Below are positions 36,597-46,488 of a stretch of 64,000 nucleotides of DNA, piece after piece. Each line of letters begins with the position of its first letter. Within the stretch, counting starts at the first letter, position 1. The translations under genes and the position numbers were made by a program. The DNA comes from Rufibacter latericius. Lineage in GTDB: Bacteria > Bacteroidota > Bacteroidia > Cytophagales > Hymenobacteraceae. The notes below the pieces were generated by a model that was given only the letters and a program-made list of their open reading frames with translations, ran no database searches and was not told the origin of the DNA. Location: the NCBI RefSeq assembly GCF_003721515.1, contig NZ_RJJD01000003.1:434001-498000 (forward strand), in the 5' to 3' direction.

Positions 36597-36798
36597 TGTG
36601 CTAATTAGGTAATGTACTAATTAGCAAATTAGGACAGCGGAGCTTTCTACTGATTTGCTAATAATAGAGCAGGAATTATCCGTTGATAATAATACTACTT
36701 TCAGAAAAGTAAGGCCAAAGCAAGGTAGGTAAATTGGGGCTACTGATAAATTACAAATCAGCTAATTACCTTTAAATTAGCACATCAGCACATTAACC
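36590..36798. repeat. AT-rich inverted repeat between folK and the sugar dehydratase
   Basis: The left end GTTTAATGTGCTAATTAGG (from 36591) and the right end, which reads AATTAGCACATCAGCACATT (to about 36795), are inverted relative to each other, with further CTAATTAG/GCTAATTACC units inside. The gap lies between convergent genes. It looks like a folded intergenic element rather than a gene; no transposase is present. Confidence 0.55.
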
Positions 36799-36802
36799 GA
36801 CT

Positions 36803-38710
36803 TTACTTTCTTAAGTCGAACTTCTGATAGACCGAGTTTTGGCTTACATATTCCGGCACCAGTTGCTTCATCTTTTTGATGACGGACACATTGTTTTGTG
36901 AGCCAAACATGTCAATGAGTACCTGAATCTCCTGAAGAACGCGTTCGCTGTGCGGGGTAGGTAAATTGGCTAGCCTTATCTTGGGATGGTCAGTAACCTG
37001 AACTGATTCATTCTCGTGGAAGAGTTCCTCCTCCAGCTTTTCGCCGGGGCGGAGGCCGGTATACACCAGTTGGATGTCCTTGCCTAAAGTGAGCCCAGAG
37101 AGTTTGATCATCTTCTTGGCCAAGTCCACAATCTTGATGGAGTCGCCCATGTCAAAGATGTAGATTTCGCCACCCGAGCCCATGGAAGCGGCTTCCAACA
37201 CCAACTGACAGGCCTCCCTGATAGACATAAAGAAACGGGAAATATCGGGGTGGGTAACGGTGACAGGCCCGCCCTCTTCAATCTGCTTCCGGAACCTCGG
37301 GATTACTGATCCGGTACTGCCTAATACGTTCCCGAAACGGGTGGTGATGAAGCGGGTGTGCTTGTTTCCGGAATCACGCAGATAATGGTCCAGCGCCTGC
37401 ACATACATCTCACAGACCCGTTTGGAAGCCCCCATCACGCTGGTAGGGTTCACCGCTTTGTCGGTGGAAAGGAGTACGAACTTCTGCACCTGGTATTTTA
37501 CTGCCAAATCGGCGAGAACTTTAGTGCCCAGTATGTTTGTGTTCAGGGATTCGGTAGGGTTTTCTTCAATCACCGGCACGTGTTTGTAGGCGGCGCAGTG
37601 AAAAACCATTTCGGGCCGGAAGTTGCGGAACATTGCTTCCATCCGGGCTTTGTTGCAGATGTCGCCCAGTACCACTTCAAAGTTCAGCTTCACGTATAGC
37701 TCGGTCAATTCCAGTTCAAGGTCATACAGCGCTGACTCGGCCTGGTCCAACAGAATGAGCTGTTTAGGCTTGAATTTGATGAGTTGCCGCACCAGTTCAC
37801 TCCCAATGGAACCCGCTGCCCCGGTTACCAGTATGGTGCGGTTCTGTAGTTCATTGTGCAGTTGCGGAGAATCGATTTCAGTGGTGGGTCTGCCCAACAC
37901 GTCTTCAATACGGACCTCCCTGATCTGCTTGAAACTCAATTCGCCGTTGATCCATTTATACACCGGAGGCACCACCAACACTTGCACGCCGGCGCTCAGA
38001 CAAGCCTCCACCAACTGCCTTCTTCGGGCTATGGGTAGCTGCTGCACCGCAACAATGAGTAAGTCAATGTGCAGAGATGTAAGATGGTTAACAAAGTCTT
38101 CAAGCGGACGTTGAATGGGCACGCCGTTGATGATCAGGTTTTGCTTCTTATCGTCATCGTCCAGAAAAGAGACGAAATGGTAGTAGGTGCCCATGTCCTG
38201 CTGCAAGGTCCGGAGGGTAATGGTCCCTACCTCCCCTGCCCCGAAAATGGCCACGTTGACCTTGTGCGTGTTGGCGTGGTTCCACTCGTAATGCACAATC
38301 TTGGCCCAGCCCCTGAATAACGACAAGGCCAGAATACAACCCAGATAGTCTATCAGGAGGACCGATATAGGAATGAAGTTCTGGTAGCCCAGCACTTTGT
38401 TGTAAACCAACTGCGCCACCACCAGCAGAAAAGAACTTGCGGTAAGGGCGATGAACAATTTGCGAAGGTCATCCAGGCTAGTGTAGCGCAGAATACCGGC
38501 GTATGTTCTGGTATAATAAAAAGCCACTGCCCGAACCGCCAACACAATGGGCAGCATCTGGGCCACCGAAAGCTCGGTGTACTTCCTCAGGTCAAAATTG
38601 AAGCGCAGCAGGTACGCTATGAAAAAAGAAAGGGCACACAAACAGATATCAATCCCGAAGACCAGTTGCCTGGGCATTTTCTGTTTGAAGATCTGCTGCA
38701 TGTGCCCCAT
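36803..38710 (-). CDS. Membrane-bound nucleoside-diphosphate-sugar epimerase/dehydratase (CapD/WbpM/FlaA1 family)
   Basis: A 635-residue enzyme acting on UDP-GlcNAc-type sugars in surface polysaccharide synthesis. Four N-terminal membrane helices (residues about 18-150) precede a first CoA-binding-like Rossmann domain (VAIFGAGEVGTITLRTLQQD) and the catalytic SDR domain (VTGAAGSIGSELVRQL, about residues 295-310). LLSTDKAVNPTSVMGASKR is the active-site segment; Met replaces the usual SDR tyrosine, as is normal in WbpM/FlaA1 enzymes that are 4,6-dehydratases. It follows fabD by 42 bases on the same strand and probably shares its transcript. Confidence 0.92.
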   Translation of the reverse strand: MGHMQQIFKQKMPRQLVFGIDICLCALSFFIAYLLRFNFDLRKYTELSVAQMLPIVLAVRAVAFYYTRTYAGILRYTSLDDLRKLFIALTASSFLLVVAQLVYNKVLGYQNFIPISVLLIDYLGCILALSLFRGWAKIVHYEWNHANTHKVNVAIFGAGEVGTITLRTLQQDMGTYYHFVSFLDDDDKKQNLIINGVPIQRPLEDFVNHLTSLHIDLLIVAVQQLPIARRRQLVEACLSAGVQVLVVPPVYKWINGELSFKQIREVRIEDVLGRPTTEIDSPQLHNELQNRTILVTGAAGSIGSELVRQLIKFKPKQLILLDQAESALYDLELELTELYVKLNFEVVLGDICNKARMEAMFRNFRPEMVFHCAAYKHVPVIEENPTESLNTNILGTKVLADLAVKYQVQKFVLLSTDKAVNPTSVMGASKRVCEMYVQALDHYLRDSGNKHTRFITTRFGNVLGSTGSVIPRFRKQIEEGGPVTVTHPDISRFFMSIREACQLVLEAASMGSGGEIYIFDMGDSIKIVDLAKKMIKLSGLTLGKDIQLVYTGLRPGEKLEEELFHENESVQVTDHPKIRLANLPTPHSERVLQEIQVLIDMFGSQNNVSVIKKMKQLVPEYVSQNSVYQKFDLRK

Positions 38711-38752
38711 CTGTTTTAGGTGTGCTTTCAGGAAAAGAAGGTAAAAACAGTC

Positions 38753-39628
38753 TTAGCTAACCTGACCTACTTCGGCGGTTTTGTCTATTTTCTTTACCAA
38801 GCCCTGTAGCACTTTGCCCGGCCCGCACTCAATGAAAATGGTGGCACCGTCAGCGATCATCTGCTGCACCGATTGGGTCCAACGTACGGGAGCGGTTAAC
38901 TGCTTGATCAGGTTCTGTTGAATTTCCTTAGGATCTGTGTGCGGTTTGGCGTCCACGTTCTGGTATACAGGGCAAATGCCTTGCTTGAACTCAGTGTCCA
39001 TAATGGCTTTTTCCAGTTCGGCCTCAGCCGATTTCATCAACGGCGAGTGGAACGCCCCTCCTACCGGCAGCACCAGGGCACGCTTGGCACCGGCGGCCTT
39101 CAGGCGCTCGCAGGCTTCCTCTACCCCCGCAATTGAACCTGAGATCACCAATTGGCCGGGGCAGTTGTAATTAGCCGCGACTACTACCTCGTTCACCTCT
39201 GCGCAGATTTGCTCTACTTTTTCGTCTTCCAGGCCTAAAATTGCCGCCATGGTGGAAGGCTCCTCCTCGCAGGCCGCCTGCATGGCCAGCGCTCTTTTAG
39301 ACACCAACCGCAAGGCGTCTTCAAAGGCCAGTACTTTGTTGGCTACCAAAGCCGAGAACTCTCCCAGAGAGTGTCCGGCAACCATTTCCGGGGCGAAGTC
39401 CTGGGCTACGGCAGCCTGAATCACCGAATGCAGGAAAATGGCCGGCTGGGTTACCTTGGTTTCTTTTAACTGTTCGTCAGTTCCTGAGAACATGATATCG
39501 GTGATCCGGAAACCCAGGATCTCGTTGGCTCTCTCAAAAAGGTCTTTGGCGGCTTGGTGTTGCTCGTACAGGTCCTTGCCCATTCCTACAAACTGAGCGC
39601 CTTGGCCCGGAAAAACATATGCTTTCAT
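38753..39628 (-). CDS. fabD: Malonyl CoA-acyl carrier protein transacylase
   Basis: Loads malonyl groups from CoA onto acyl carrier protein for fatty acid synthesis. The 291-residue protein begins with the family signature YVFPGQGAQFVGMGKDLY. The catalytic Ser is in VAGHSLGEFSAL (about residues 81-92), the Arg in the ALRLVSKRALAMQ helix (about 112-124), and the catalytic His in GGAFHSPLMKSAE (about 200). ECGPGKVLQGLVKK is the conserved C-terminal segment. It is first in a probable two-gene transcript with the sugar dehydratase; a palindrome copy sits just upstream (39647-39683). Confidence 0.95.
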   Translation of the reverse strand: MKAYVFPGQGAQFVGMGKDLYEQHQAAKDLFERANEILGFRITDIMFSGTDEQLKETKVTQPAIFLHSVIQAAVAQDFAPEMVAGHSLGEFSALVANKVLAFEDALRLVSKRALAMQAACEEEPSTMAAILGLEDEKVEQICAEVNEVVVAANYNCPGQLVISGSIAGVEEACERLKAAGAKRALVLPVGGAFHSPLMKSAEAELEKAIMDTEFKQGICPVYQNVDAKPHTDPKEIQQNLIKQLTAPVRWTQSVQQMIADGATIFIECGPGKVLQGLVKKIDKTAEVGQVS

Positions 39629-39646
39629 GCGTTGCGTGTGTTGGGT

Positions 39647-39683
39647 GGTTTCAGCGCGTTTTCTTTAAAACAAGCTAAAAACC
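39647..39683. repeat. Dispersed intergenic palindrome, copy 10
   Basis: GGTTTCAGC and GCTAAAAACC arms flank GTTTTCTTTAAAAC. It lies between fabD and the secreted protein gene upstream on the same strand. Confidence 0.65.
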
Positions 39684-39778
39684 GGTGGTTTAAATGTAAG
39701 GGAATCGCAAAGATATAAAAATGGTACCCATTCTTGGAACAGGCACCATCCTTTAAATTGAATACGGAAAATCAGGGT

Positions 39779-42523
39779 TTAGTGGACGATCTCTACCCAA
39801 CCTTTGAAGGTTCGCACATCGGGTTTCAGGCCGTAGAACTCCACTTCTACCTGATAGAAGTACGTGGCATCTGAGAGGGCTTTGCCGTTGTTGTCTACGC
39901 CCCGCCAGTTCAGAGCCGGGTCGCCGCTGCCTTCAAACACTTTATTACCCCATCGGTTGAACACCCTGAGGGTGGCCCGCTTGATGAATGTGGCGCCTTG
40001 TTTAGGCGTGAAGACATCGTTTCTACCGTCTCCGTTTGGAGTGAAAATGTTTGGCAGCGAGAAAACGATACAGTTGTCTTTGCAGACGATGTTGCTTTGC
40101 TCTCCCTCCACGCCATTGGCATCAGTGGCGGTGACTACGTAACAACCGGCGTAGGACACTAGATTCTGGTGCAGGTATTGGTACACTGCCTGCCCATTAT
40201 TATCTATCGTGGCTAGTTTCACGAATTCACCTTCTTCGGTCTCGCGGTAATATAAAGTGTAGAAATCAATTGCATTGGCGTTACACCCTTCCGGCAAGCG
40301 CCACGTGAGGGTATTGGTGAAAGGAGGCCCGTTCGGCACGAAGTTCTCGTCACACACCAACGGATCGATCTCCAGCACTGGCACGCATAACCTAGTGAGA
40401 CACACTTCCTGGCTGTTGTTCAGGATTGGATCTGGTAAGAACGGATTGTCAAAGGTTCCCCGGGTTTGTACATACACGCAGTACTCCCTGCCGGGCTGTA
40501 ATGGGATTTCCTTGCTGTACGTCCCCGAAGTGGCCGTGGCCTGCACACTGTCGTACCTCACGAAGGTTCGGTCGCCGTTATCATCCAAGAAAATGACGTG
40601 GTAAAGCGGCTTGGCAGCGGTACTGGCGTTGTTCCAGGGCACATTATAGGTCCAGTTAAGCACCATGGTAGGGCCATTCGCCTGTCCGCTCAGCCGTACG
40701 CTGCTGGCTGTTGAGGAATCAACCAAAACGGTTGGGCTTCCGGTGGTTCCTGAATGGAAGAACTCTACTTTATAGGTGTAAGAGGTATCTTCGGTATTCA
40801 GGTTATTGTCGGTGAATACGGTATCGTTGAGGCTGTTGAAGGTATACCCCGTTACTGGGGCAAACGCTGCCGTAGCACTCCGATTTTGGCCTTGTACCCG
40901 CGACAGACGGTACGAAAAGGGAGCCGTGAGTTGGGCAATGTTCGCGGGCCGAGGCTTACTCCACTCTACCCGAATCTTGCCCGTAGTGGTGCTGGTTTCC
41001 ACGACACTTACCTTGGTTAGGGAAATAGATTCCAGGGTGGCGCACACCTCATTAGACGCGATACTGCTGCCTCCGGCGGGTTGCGGGAATTCAGCGTAAA
41101 TGCGGTAGCAATAGGTCTTGTTCCGTTCCAGTCCCTGTCCGTTGTTGTTATCCAGGAAAGTCACAACCCCAGCGCTGACTTGCCCCACCAGCGTATAACC
41201 TGCTGAGGCCGGAATACCCGTGGTACACGTATCTGGCCTGAAATCAGAGGGTCCTTCCTTGCGGTAAATGAACATGGTGGTTGCATTGGGGCAGGTATAG
41301 GGGTTCCAGTTGAGCCGGATGGAACTACTTGACTGCGGCACCGCTGAGACCAGCACCGGAGGCGGCCCAACAATGGTGATGCGCCAAGGCTGCAAATCCA
41401 CCAGCTTTATGCCGGAAGGCGGCTGATCCTCGGCTCGGAACAACACCTGGTACGGAGCTCTGCGCACATCCAGGCAAGTAGTCTGCCAGTTGAAGATATG
41501 CGTGGTATCGTTGAGTTTAGGGAAAGTAGCGGGCGGAAGCATGCTCCCCACTGCCGAGATAATAACCGGGTCACGGTCTGGGTCCCTCGCCCGGATGGTA
41601 TCACGCAGCAGGGTTCCGGCCACGATACAGGTATCCCGGGGAATGATCAGGACGGGCGGCCGGTTGGGGTCTTCGCGCACAAAAATCTGCATATCCCTGA
41701 TCACCTGGCCAATGAGGCGGCCGTTACGCCACTCCTCCACAACAAAGGCGATGTTGAATTCCCCAAGAACTCCGGGGGTGTTCCAGGTTAACTGACCGGT
41801 ATTTCGGTCTAAGGTCAGGCCGGTGGGCCTGCCATTAGAATTATCTACCCTGCCTAAAAAGTTTTCCAAGCCTCTATACCCCGGAGCGGTTCTCCCCGTG
41901 GGGTTACCGCAGGCATCGTTCGCACTGAAAACCCTTGGCTCCAGCATTTTGTAGGACAAACTATCTCCGTCTGGGTCATAGCCTCCGGGGTTGTGGATAT
42001 AGATCTGATTCCGGACGGCTACATCAACGGGGTCATATTGCAAAATAGGCGATCTGTTGATTCCCAGGAAAGGATCTACCGTTAGGGTACTCTGCAGAAA
42101 GAACGTCTGCTGTACCGAGGAGGAGATATTGACTACCCCGCCATTACGGTTCTCGCCCACGAACGTCACCGTGAAAGTACCCGGACCGGAGTAAATATGT
42201 TCAAACCGATAAATATTCAGGAAGGTACCGTTCTGGTTCCCGCCAATCAAGGTCCTTGATTCTCTGGGTACGCGCTGACTGGTACAGTCTCCGAAATACA
42301 AAGTAGCTTCAAGGTCCTCAAAGGGCGGAGGGGCCACGCTGTATGTTTCAAGGGTAAAAAAGAACCGAAGAGGGTTTTTAGTGGCGGTGGTATCACTCTT
42401 TACGTATATGTTTCCGGCGCGTAAGTGCGTGGCTTGCGCAGCGGGTGAGGAAATCAACGAAAAAAGAAACAGCCCACACAGCAAAAACAGGAAGGCCCTC
42501 ACTTTCTGTAAAATTAGAGGCAT
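39779..42523 (-). CDS. Secreted multidomain protein with T9SS type B (gliding-motility-associated) sorting domain
   Basis: A 914-residue exported protein. The start is ATG at 42523, giving the signal peptide VRAFLFLLCGLFLFSLISSP; the frame extends nine codons to a TTG with no signal value. The mature part holds PKD- or FN3-like beta modules: an N-terminal block ending at TFTVTFVGENRNGG, a cadherin-like SDGDSLSYKML-type stretch (DPDGDSLSYKMLEPRV), then repeated FN3 units such as PPPVLVSAVPQSSSSIRLNW. The C-terminus, FTPNGDGRNDVF through RVFNRWGNKVFEG and DATYFYQVEVEF, is the type B sorting domain, so it is secreted by the type IX system. Probable surface adhesin or matrix protein. Confidence 0.9.
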   Translation of the reverse strand: MPLILQKVRAFLFLLCGLFLFSLISSPAAQATHLRAGNIYVKSDTTATKNPLRFFFTLETYSVAPPPFEDLEATLYFGDCTSQRVPRESRTLIGGNQNGTFLNIYRFEHIYSGPGTFTVTFVGENRNGGVVNISSSVQQTFFLQSTLTVDPFLGINRSPILQYDPVDVAVRNQIYIHNPGGYDPDGDSLSYKMLEPRVFSANDACGNPTGRTAPGYRGLENFLGRVDNSNGRPTGLTLDRNTGQLTWNTPGVLGEFNIAFVVEEWRNGRLIGQVIRDMQIFVREDPNRPPVLIIPRDTCIVAGTLLRDTIRARDPDRDPVIISAVGSMLPPATFPKLNDTTHIFNWQTTCLDVRRAPYQVLFRAEDQPPSGIKLVDLQPWRITIVGPPPVLVSAVPQSSSSIRLNWNPYTCPNATTMFIYRKEGPSDFRPDTCTTGIPASAGYTLVGQVSAGVVTFLDNNNGQGLERNKTYCYRIYAEFPQPAGGSSIASNEVCATLESISLTKVSVVETSTTTGKIRVEWSKPRPANIAQLTAPFSYRLSRVQGQNRSATAAFAPVTGYTFNSLNDTVFTDNNLNTEDTSYTYKVEFFHSGTTGSPTVLVDSSTASSVRLSGQANGPTMVLNWTYNVPWNNASTAAKPLYHVIFLDDNGDRTFVRYDSVQATATSGTYSKEIPLQPGREYCVYVQTRGTFDNPFLPDPILNNSQEVCLTRLCVPVLEIDPLVCDENFVPNGPPFTNTLTWRLPEGCNANAIDFYTLYYRETEEGEFVKLATIDNNGQAVYQYLHQNLVSYAGCYVVTATDANGVEGEQSNIVCKDNCIVFSLPNIFTPNGDGRNDVFTPKQGATFIKRATLRVFNRWGNKVFEGSGDPALNWRGVDNNGKALSDATYFYQVEVEFYGLKPDVRTFKGWVEIVH

Positions 42524-42547
42524 ATAGTAGCGTTTTGCATGCAAAAA

Positions 42548-42555
42548 CAAAGATA
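42548..42555 (-). promoter_or_regulatory. -7 box (TATCTTTG) of the secreted type B protein
   Basis: On the minus strand the box matches TAnnTTTG, 24 bases before the ATG at 42523. No good TTG is seen at the expected distance. Confidence 0.4.
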
Positions 42556-42678
42556 GAAGAATCTATAGATTGACCATGGATGATTACAACAAATGTATTG
42601 GACCATGGTTATATAGGTACAGGTTTATGGTATAACGAATTCTTAGTTGCACTGTTGTAATTCTCCTTATCTATTCCG

Positions 42679-42713
42679 GTTTTTAGGGATTTTTACAAAA
42701 ACACTCCAAAAAC
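42679..42713. repeat. Dispersed palindrome, copy 11, in a divergent gap
   Basis: GGTTTTTAGGGA and CTCCAAAAAC arms flank ATTTTTACAAAAAC. This copy is unusual in lying between divergent promoters rather than after a gene. Confidence 0.6.
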
Positions 42714-42782
42714 AGTGACTTCTCTAATCAAAGCCCCGCATAGTAGAATATAATTTAGATTTAATCAAAATAGACAGTTCAA

Positions 42783-42813
42783 TTGCTTGAGAATGCCGCG
42801 GCATGTACCTTTG
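42783..42813 (+). promoter_or_regulatory. Promoter of sdhCAB (TTG-N20-TACCTTTG)
   Basis: TTG at 42783-42785 and a perfect TAnnTTTG at 42806-42813 have ideal spacing. The leader to the sdhC ATG would be about 50 bases. Confidence 0.7.
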
Positions 42814-42867
42814 AAGAGATTTAACCAATCCTTTACACACCTTATTTATCAACCTTAACACAACAAA

Positions 42868-43557
42868 ATGAGTTGGTTTTCTAAAACGTTTTCCAGTACC
42901 ATCGGCCGAAAACTGCTGGTGGCTGTCACTGGTCTGTTTCTCTGCTCTTTTTTGGTGGTGCACCTGGTGGGCAACCTGCAATTGTTCAAGGGTGATGGAG
43001 GAGCTTCCTTCAACATCTACTCCCATTTTATGGCCACTAATCCCATCATCCGCACCATGGAGATAGTGCTGGTGTTAGGCTTTGTGTTCCACATCTATGA
43101 GGCCCTGGTGCTCACCCGCCGTAACAAAAGCGTGAGACCTGTGCAGTATGCCTATAACCGGCCGCAGGACAATAGCAACTGGTCTTCCCGCAACATGGGC
43201 TTGTTGGGTACCGTGATCTTGGTGTTCCTGATCATCCACTTGTATAACTTCTTCTGGAGAGCCCGTTTTGGCGAACCAAACATGATTCCGATTGAAGGAA
43301 CTGATTATGATGACTTGTACTCTGTGGTAGTACAGTCTTTTCACTTGTGGTGGTATGTGTTGATTTATGTGTTGGGCCAGATTGCGTTGGGTTACCACCT
43401 GTACCATGGTTTCTCCAGTGCTTTTCACACATTGGGCTTAAACCATAAGAAGTACACACCTGCTATTCAGAAGTTTGGTGCTTTCTTTTCAATTGTGGTT
43501 CCGGCTGGTTTTGCTGCTATGCCGCTTTACTTTTTCATCAAAGACGTTGTTTTGTAA
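42868..43557 (+). CDS. sdhC: Succinate dehydrogenase cytochrome b subunit (b558 type)
   Basis: The membrane anchor of succinate:menaquinone oxidoreductase (complex II). At 229 residues with five predicted helices it fits the single-anchor cytochrome b558 type that carries two haems and needs no SdhD; none is present. Candidate haem histidines lie in FLVVHLVGN, FVFHIYEAL, FLIIHLYNFFW, SFHLWWYVL and LGYHLYHGF. SSTIGRKLLVAVTGLFL is the conserved first helix. It is the first gene of the operon, 12 bases before sdhA. Confidence 0.94.
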   Translation: MSWFSKTFSSTIGRKLLVAVTGLFLCSFLVVHLVGNLQLFKGDGGASFNIYSHFMATNPIIRTMEIVLVLGFVFHIYEALVLTRRNKSVRPVQYAYNRPQDNSNWSSRNMGLLGTVILVFLIIHLYNFFWRARFGEPNMIPIEGTDYDDLYSVVVQSFHLWWYVLIYVLGQIALGYHLYHGFSSAFHTLGLNHKKYTPAIQKFGAFFSIVVPAGFAAMPLYFFIKDVVL

Positions 43558-43569
43558 TAAGCGAACTCT

Positions 43570-45483
43570 ATGATTCTAGATTCCAAGATCCCCGAAGGGC
43601 CATTGGCCGAAAAATGGGAAAAGCATAAATTCAATGTAAAGCTGGTAAACCCGGCAAATAAACGTAAATACGATGTGATTGTGGTAGGAACCGGTCTAGC
43701 CGGAGCTTCTGCCGCTGCAACCCTGGCCGAGCTTGGCTACAACGTAAAGGCATTCTGCTATCAGGACAGCCCACGTCGTGCTCACTCCATCGCCGCCCAG
43801 GGTGGTATCAACGCCGCGAAAAACTATCAGAACGACGGTGACAGCGTGTACCGCCTGTTCTATGACACCATCAAAGGTGGTGACTACCGCGCCCGCGAAG
43901 CAAACGTGTACCGTCTCGCCCAAGTGAGCGTGAACATCATTGACCAGTGCGTGGCGCAAGGGGTTCCTTTCGCCCGTGAGTACGGCGGATTGCTGGCGAA
44001 CCGCTCCTTCGGGGGTGCGCAGGTAAGCCGGACCTTCTACGCCCGGGGCCAAACAGGTCAGCAGCTTTTGTTGGGTGCCTACTCTGCCCTGAACCGTCAG
44101 ATTGCCTACGGCAAAGTGAAGATGTACCCACGTACAGAGATGCTGGACCTGGTAATGGTAGACGGAAAAGCCCGTGGTATTGTAACCCGCCACCTGATCA
44201 CTGGTAAGATTGAATCACACAGCGCACACGCCGTGATTCTGGCTACTGGTGGTTACGGTAACGTGTTCTTCCTTTCCACCAACGCCATGGGATCAAACAC
44301 CACGGCTATCTGGAGAGCCCACAAGAAAGGCGCCTTGTTCGCCAATCCTTGCTTCACCCAGATTCACCCCACCTGTATCCCAGTATCGGGTGGCTACCAG
44401 TCTAAGCTGACGCTGATGTCTGAGTCCCTCCGGAACGATGGCCGTGTTTGGGTCCCGAAAGCAGTAGGTGACAACCGTCCAGCAGACCAAATACCGGAAG
44501 ACGAGCGCGACTACTTCCTGGAGCGTAAATACCCATCCTTCGGTAACCTGGTACCACGTGACGTGGCTTCCCGTAACGCCAAGCTGGCCTGCGACGAAGG
44601 ACGTGGCGTAGGAACCACCAAACTGGCCGTTTACCTTGACTTCGCCGATGCCATCAAGCGCGATGGATTGAACGCCATCAGCCAGAAGTATGGTAACCTC
44701 TTCGAGATGTATGCTAAAATCACCGGAGAGAACCCGTATGAGCAACCAATGCGCATTTACCCGGCGGTGCACTACACCATGGGTGGCCTTTGGGTAGACT
44801 ACAACCTGATGACTACCATCCCAGGTTTGTATGCCACCGGTGAGTGTAACTTCTCTGACCACGGCGCTAACCGCTTGGGTGCATCTGCCCTGATGCAAGG
44901 CTTGGCAGATGGTTACTTCGTGATCCCGTACACCATTGGTGACTACCTGGCGCAAAACCCAACTACCCGTATAGAAACTAGCCACCCGGCATTCAAAGAG
45001 GCAGAAGCAAAAGTACAGTCAGATGTGAACCGTCTGTTAAGTATCAACGGAACCAGAACAGTAGATGATTTCCACAAAGCTTTAGGTCTATTGATGTGGG
45101 ATTACTGCGGCATGGCCCGTAACGCCGAAGGACTTCAGTACGCAAAGCAGGAAATCAGAAAATTGCGTGATGAGTTCTGGAGAGATGTGAAGATTCTTGG
45201 TGTAAACGAGGAACTGAACATTACCCTGGAGAAAGCTGGCCGCGTAGCTGACTTCCTGGAACTAGGCGAACTGATGGTAGACGACGCCCTGAACCGCAAC
45301 GAGTCTTGTGGAGGTCACTTCCGTGAGGAATACCAGACTCCAGAGAACGAGGCCCTACGTGACGATGAGAACTACACCTACGTGGCCGCTTGGGAGTACA
45401 CCGGTCCTAACCAACAACCAGTACTGCACAAAGAGGAGCTGAAGTTCGAGAACGTGAAGTTGACGCAGCGTAGCTACAAATAA
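43570..45483 (+). CDS. sdhA: Succinate dehydrogenase/fumarate reductase flavoprotein subunit
   Basis: Oxidises succinate to fumarate with covalently bound FAD. 637 residues, typical of the Bacteroidota form. The dinucleotide-binding start is [20 protein letters not shown] (about residues 38-57). [16 protein letters not shown] holds the histidine that carries FAD. The substrate region includes [14 protein letters not shown] and [14 protein letters not shown], and the FAD-capping end has [20 protein letters not shown]. It lies between sdhC and sdhB, but a 114-base gap with an imperfect hairpin separates it from sdhB. Confidence 0.97.
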   Translation: MILDSKIPEGPLAEKWEKHKFNVKLVNPANKRKYDVIVVGTGLAGASAAATLAELGYNVKAFCYQDSPRRAHSIAAQGGINAAKNYQNDGDSVYRLFYDTIKGGDYRAREANVYRLAQVSVNIIDQCVAQGVPFAREYGGLLANRSFGGAQVSRTFYARGQTGQQLLLGAYSALNRQIAYGKVKMYPRTEMLDLVMVDGKARGIVTRHLITGKIESHSAHAVILATGGYGNVFFLSTNAMGSNTTAIWRAHKKGALFANPCFTQIHPTCIPVSGGYQSKLTLMSESLRNDGRVWVPKAVGDNRPADQIPEDERDYFLERKYPSFGNLVPRDVASRNAKLACDEGRGVGTTKLAVYLDFADAIKRDGLNAISQKYGNLFEMYAKITGENPYEQPMRIYPAVHYTMGGLWVDYNLMTTIPGLYATGECNFSDHGANRLGASALMQGLADGYFVIPYTIGDYLAQNPTTRIETSHPAFKEAEAKVQSDVNRLLSINGTRTVDDFHKALGLLMWDYCGMARNAEGLQYAKQEIRKLRDEFWRDVKILGVNEELNITLEKAGRVADFLELGELMVDDALNRNESCGGHFREEYQTPENEALRDDENYTYVAAWEYTGPNQQPVLHKEELKFENVKLTQRSYK

Positions 45484-45493
45484 TTGAGGTGAA

Positions 45494-45590
45494 CAATTAG
45501 AAATGAAATAGAGGAGTCTGGGGGAAGTTCTCCAAACCGAGCTCTCTCCTCTACCTAATTTCTAGTGCTTAATTCATAATTTCTAATTAG
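45494..45590. repeat. Imperfect hairpin and AT-rich motif between sdhA and sdhB
   Basis: AATTAGAAATGAAATAGAGG (from 45495) pairs imperfectly with CCTCTACCTAATTTCTAG (from 45548). The right side continues with AATTCATAATTTCTAATTAG up to 45590, just before the sdhB start. It lies inside an operon where the other gap is 12 bases. Confidence 0.6.
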
Positions 45591-45597
45591 AAAGAAA

Positions 45598-46380
45598 ATG
45601 GCTGGTAATAATCCTAACAGCAAACCAATGAACCTGACGCTGAAAGTGTGGAGACAAAAGAACTCCCAAGCGGCCGGTAACCTGGAAACATATCAAATAA
45701 AAGATATCTCCCCGGAAATGTCTTTCCTGGAGATGATGGACGTGCTGAACGAGGACTTGCTCCTGAAAGGCATTGATCCGGTGGCATTTGACCATGACTG
45801 CCGCGAAGGTATCTGCGGGATGTGCAGCTTGTACATCAACGGACGGGCCCACGGTCCTGAGCGTGGTACTACCACTTGTCAGTTGCACATGCGCAAGTTC
45901 TCTGACGGTGACACCATCACCATTGAGCCTTGGAGAGCAGGACCGTTCCCGGTACTGAAAGACCTTTGCACCGACCGTTCTGCCTTGGATAGAATTCAAC
46001 AAGCGGGTGGTTACATCTCTGTGAATACCGGTGGTGTACCAGATGCGAACGAAATTCCGATTCCAAAATCCATTGCCGATAAAGCCTTTGACGCGGCAAC
46101 CTGTATCCAGTGTGGTGCGTGTGTGGCTGCCTGTAAAAACGGTTCCGCCATGCTCTTTACCTCTGCTAAAGTTTCCCAGTTGGCCTTGTTGCCACAGGGG
46201 AAAGTAGAGCGCAAAACACGCGTGGAGAACATGGTAGCCCAAATGGACAAAGAAGGTTTTGGAGCCTGCACCAACATTGGCTCTTGCGCCGCTGAGTGTC
46301 CGGTGGGTATCTCCTTGGAGAACATCGCTATGCTGAACCGCGAGTACATTGGTGCTTCTTTCACGTCTGAGAACGTATAA
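45598..46380 (+). CDS. sdhB: Succinate dehydrogenase/fumarate reductase iron-sulfur subunit
   Basis: Carries electrons from FAD to the membrane anchor. The 260-residue protein has the [2Fe-2S] cysteines in [16 protein letters not shown] and a further TTCQLHM, the next cluster cysteines in [14 protein letters not shown], and the last set in [20 protein letters not shown]. The usual [12 protein letters not shown] connects the two domains. It is the last gene of the operon and ends 17 bases before a strong terminator. Because the preceding gap is unusually long, it may have its own control of expression. Confidence 0.96.
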   Translation: MAGNNPNSKPMNLTLKVWRQKNSQAAGNLETYQIKDISPEMSFLEMMDVLNEDLLLKGIDPVAFDHDCREGICGMCSLYINGRAHGPERGTTTCQLHMRKFSDGDTITIEPWRAGPFPVLKDLCTDRSALDRIQQAGGYISVNTGGVPDANEIPIPKSIADKAFDAATCIQCGACVAACKNGSAMLFTSAKVSQLALLPQGKVERKTRVENMVAQMDKEGFGACTNIGSCAAECPVGISLENIAMLNREYIGASFTSENV

Positions 46381-46397
46381 GGTAACCCTAATCCTAC

Positions 46398-46438
46398 AAA
46401 AAGGCGAAGCTTCTCTTAGAGGCTTCGCCTTTTATTTT
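46398..46438 (+). terminator. Terminator of sdhCAB
   Basis: AAAAGGCGAAGCTTCT (46399-46414) pairs with AGAGGCTTCGCCTTTT (46418-46433), with one mismatch, and runs into TTTTATTTT. Confidence 0.88.
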
Positions 46439-46469
46439 GGGGCTGTTTTCCTGAAACTTGCCCTTAAAT
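46434..46469. repeat. Dispersed palindrome, copy 12, next to the sdhCAB terminator
   Basis: ATTTTGGGGC and GCCCTTAAAT arms flank GTTTTCCTGAAAC. It starts on the last bases of the terminator. Confidence 0.75.
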
Positions 46470-46488
46470 GGGAATGAGGAGCATGAAC

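Larger units (their letters stand above)
42556..42867. other. Divergent gap between the secreted protein and sdhC
   Basis: Contains the -7 box of the secreted protein at its left edge, the palindrome copy at 42679-42713, and the sdhCAB promoter at 42783-42813. Nothing else was recognised. Confidence 0.55.
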
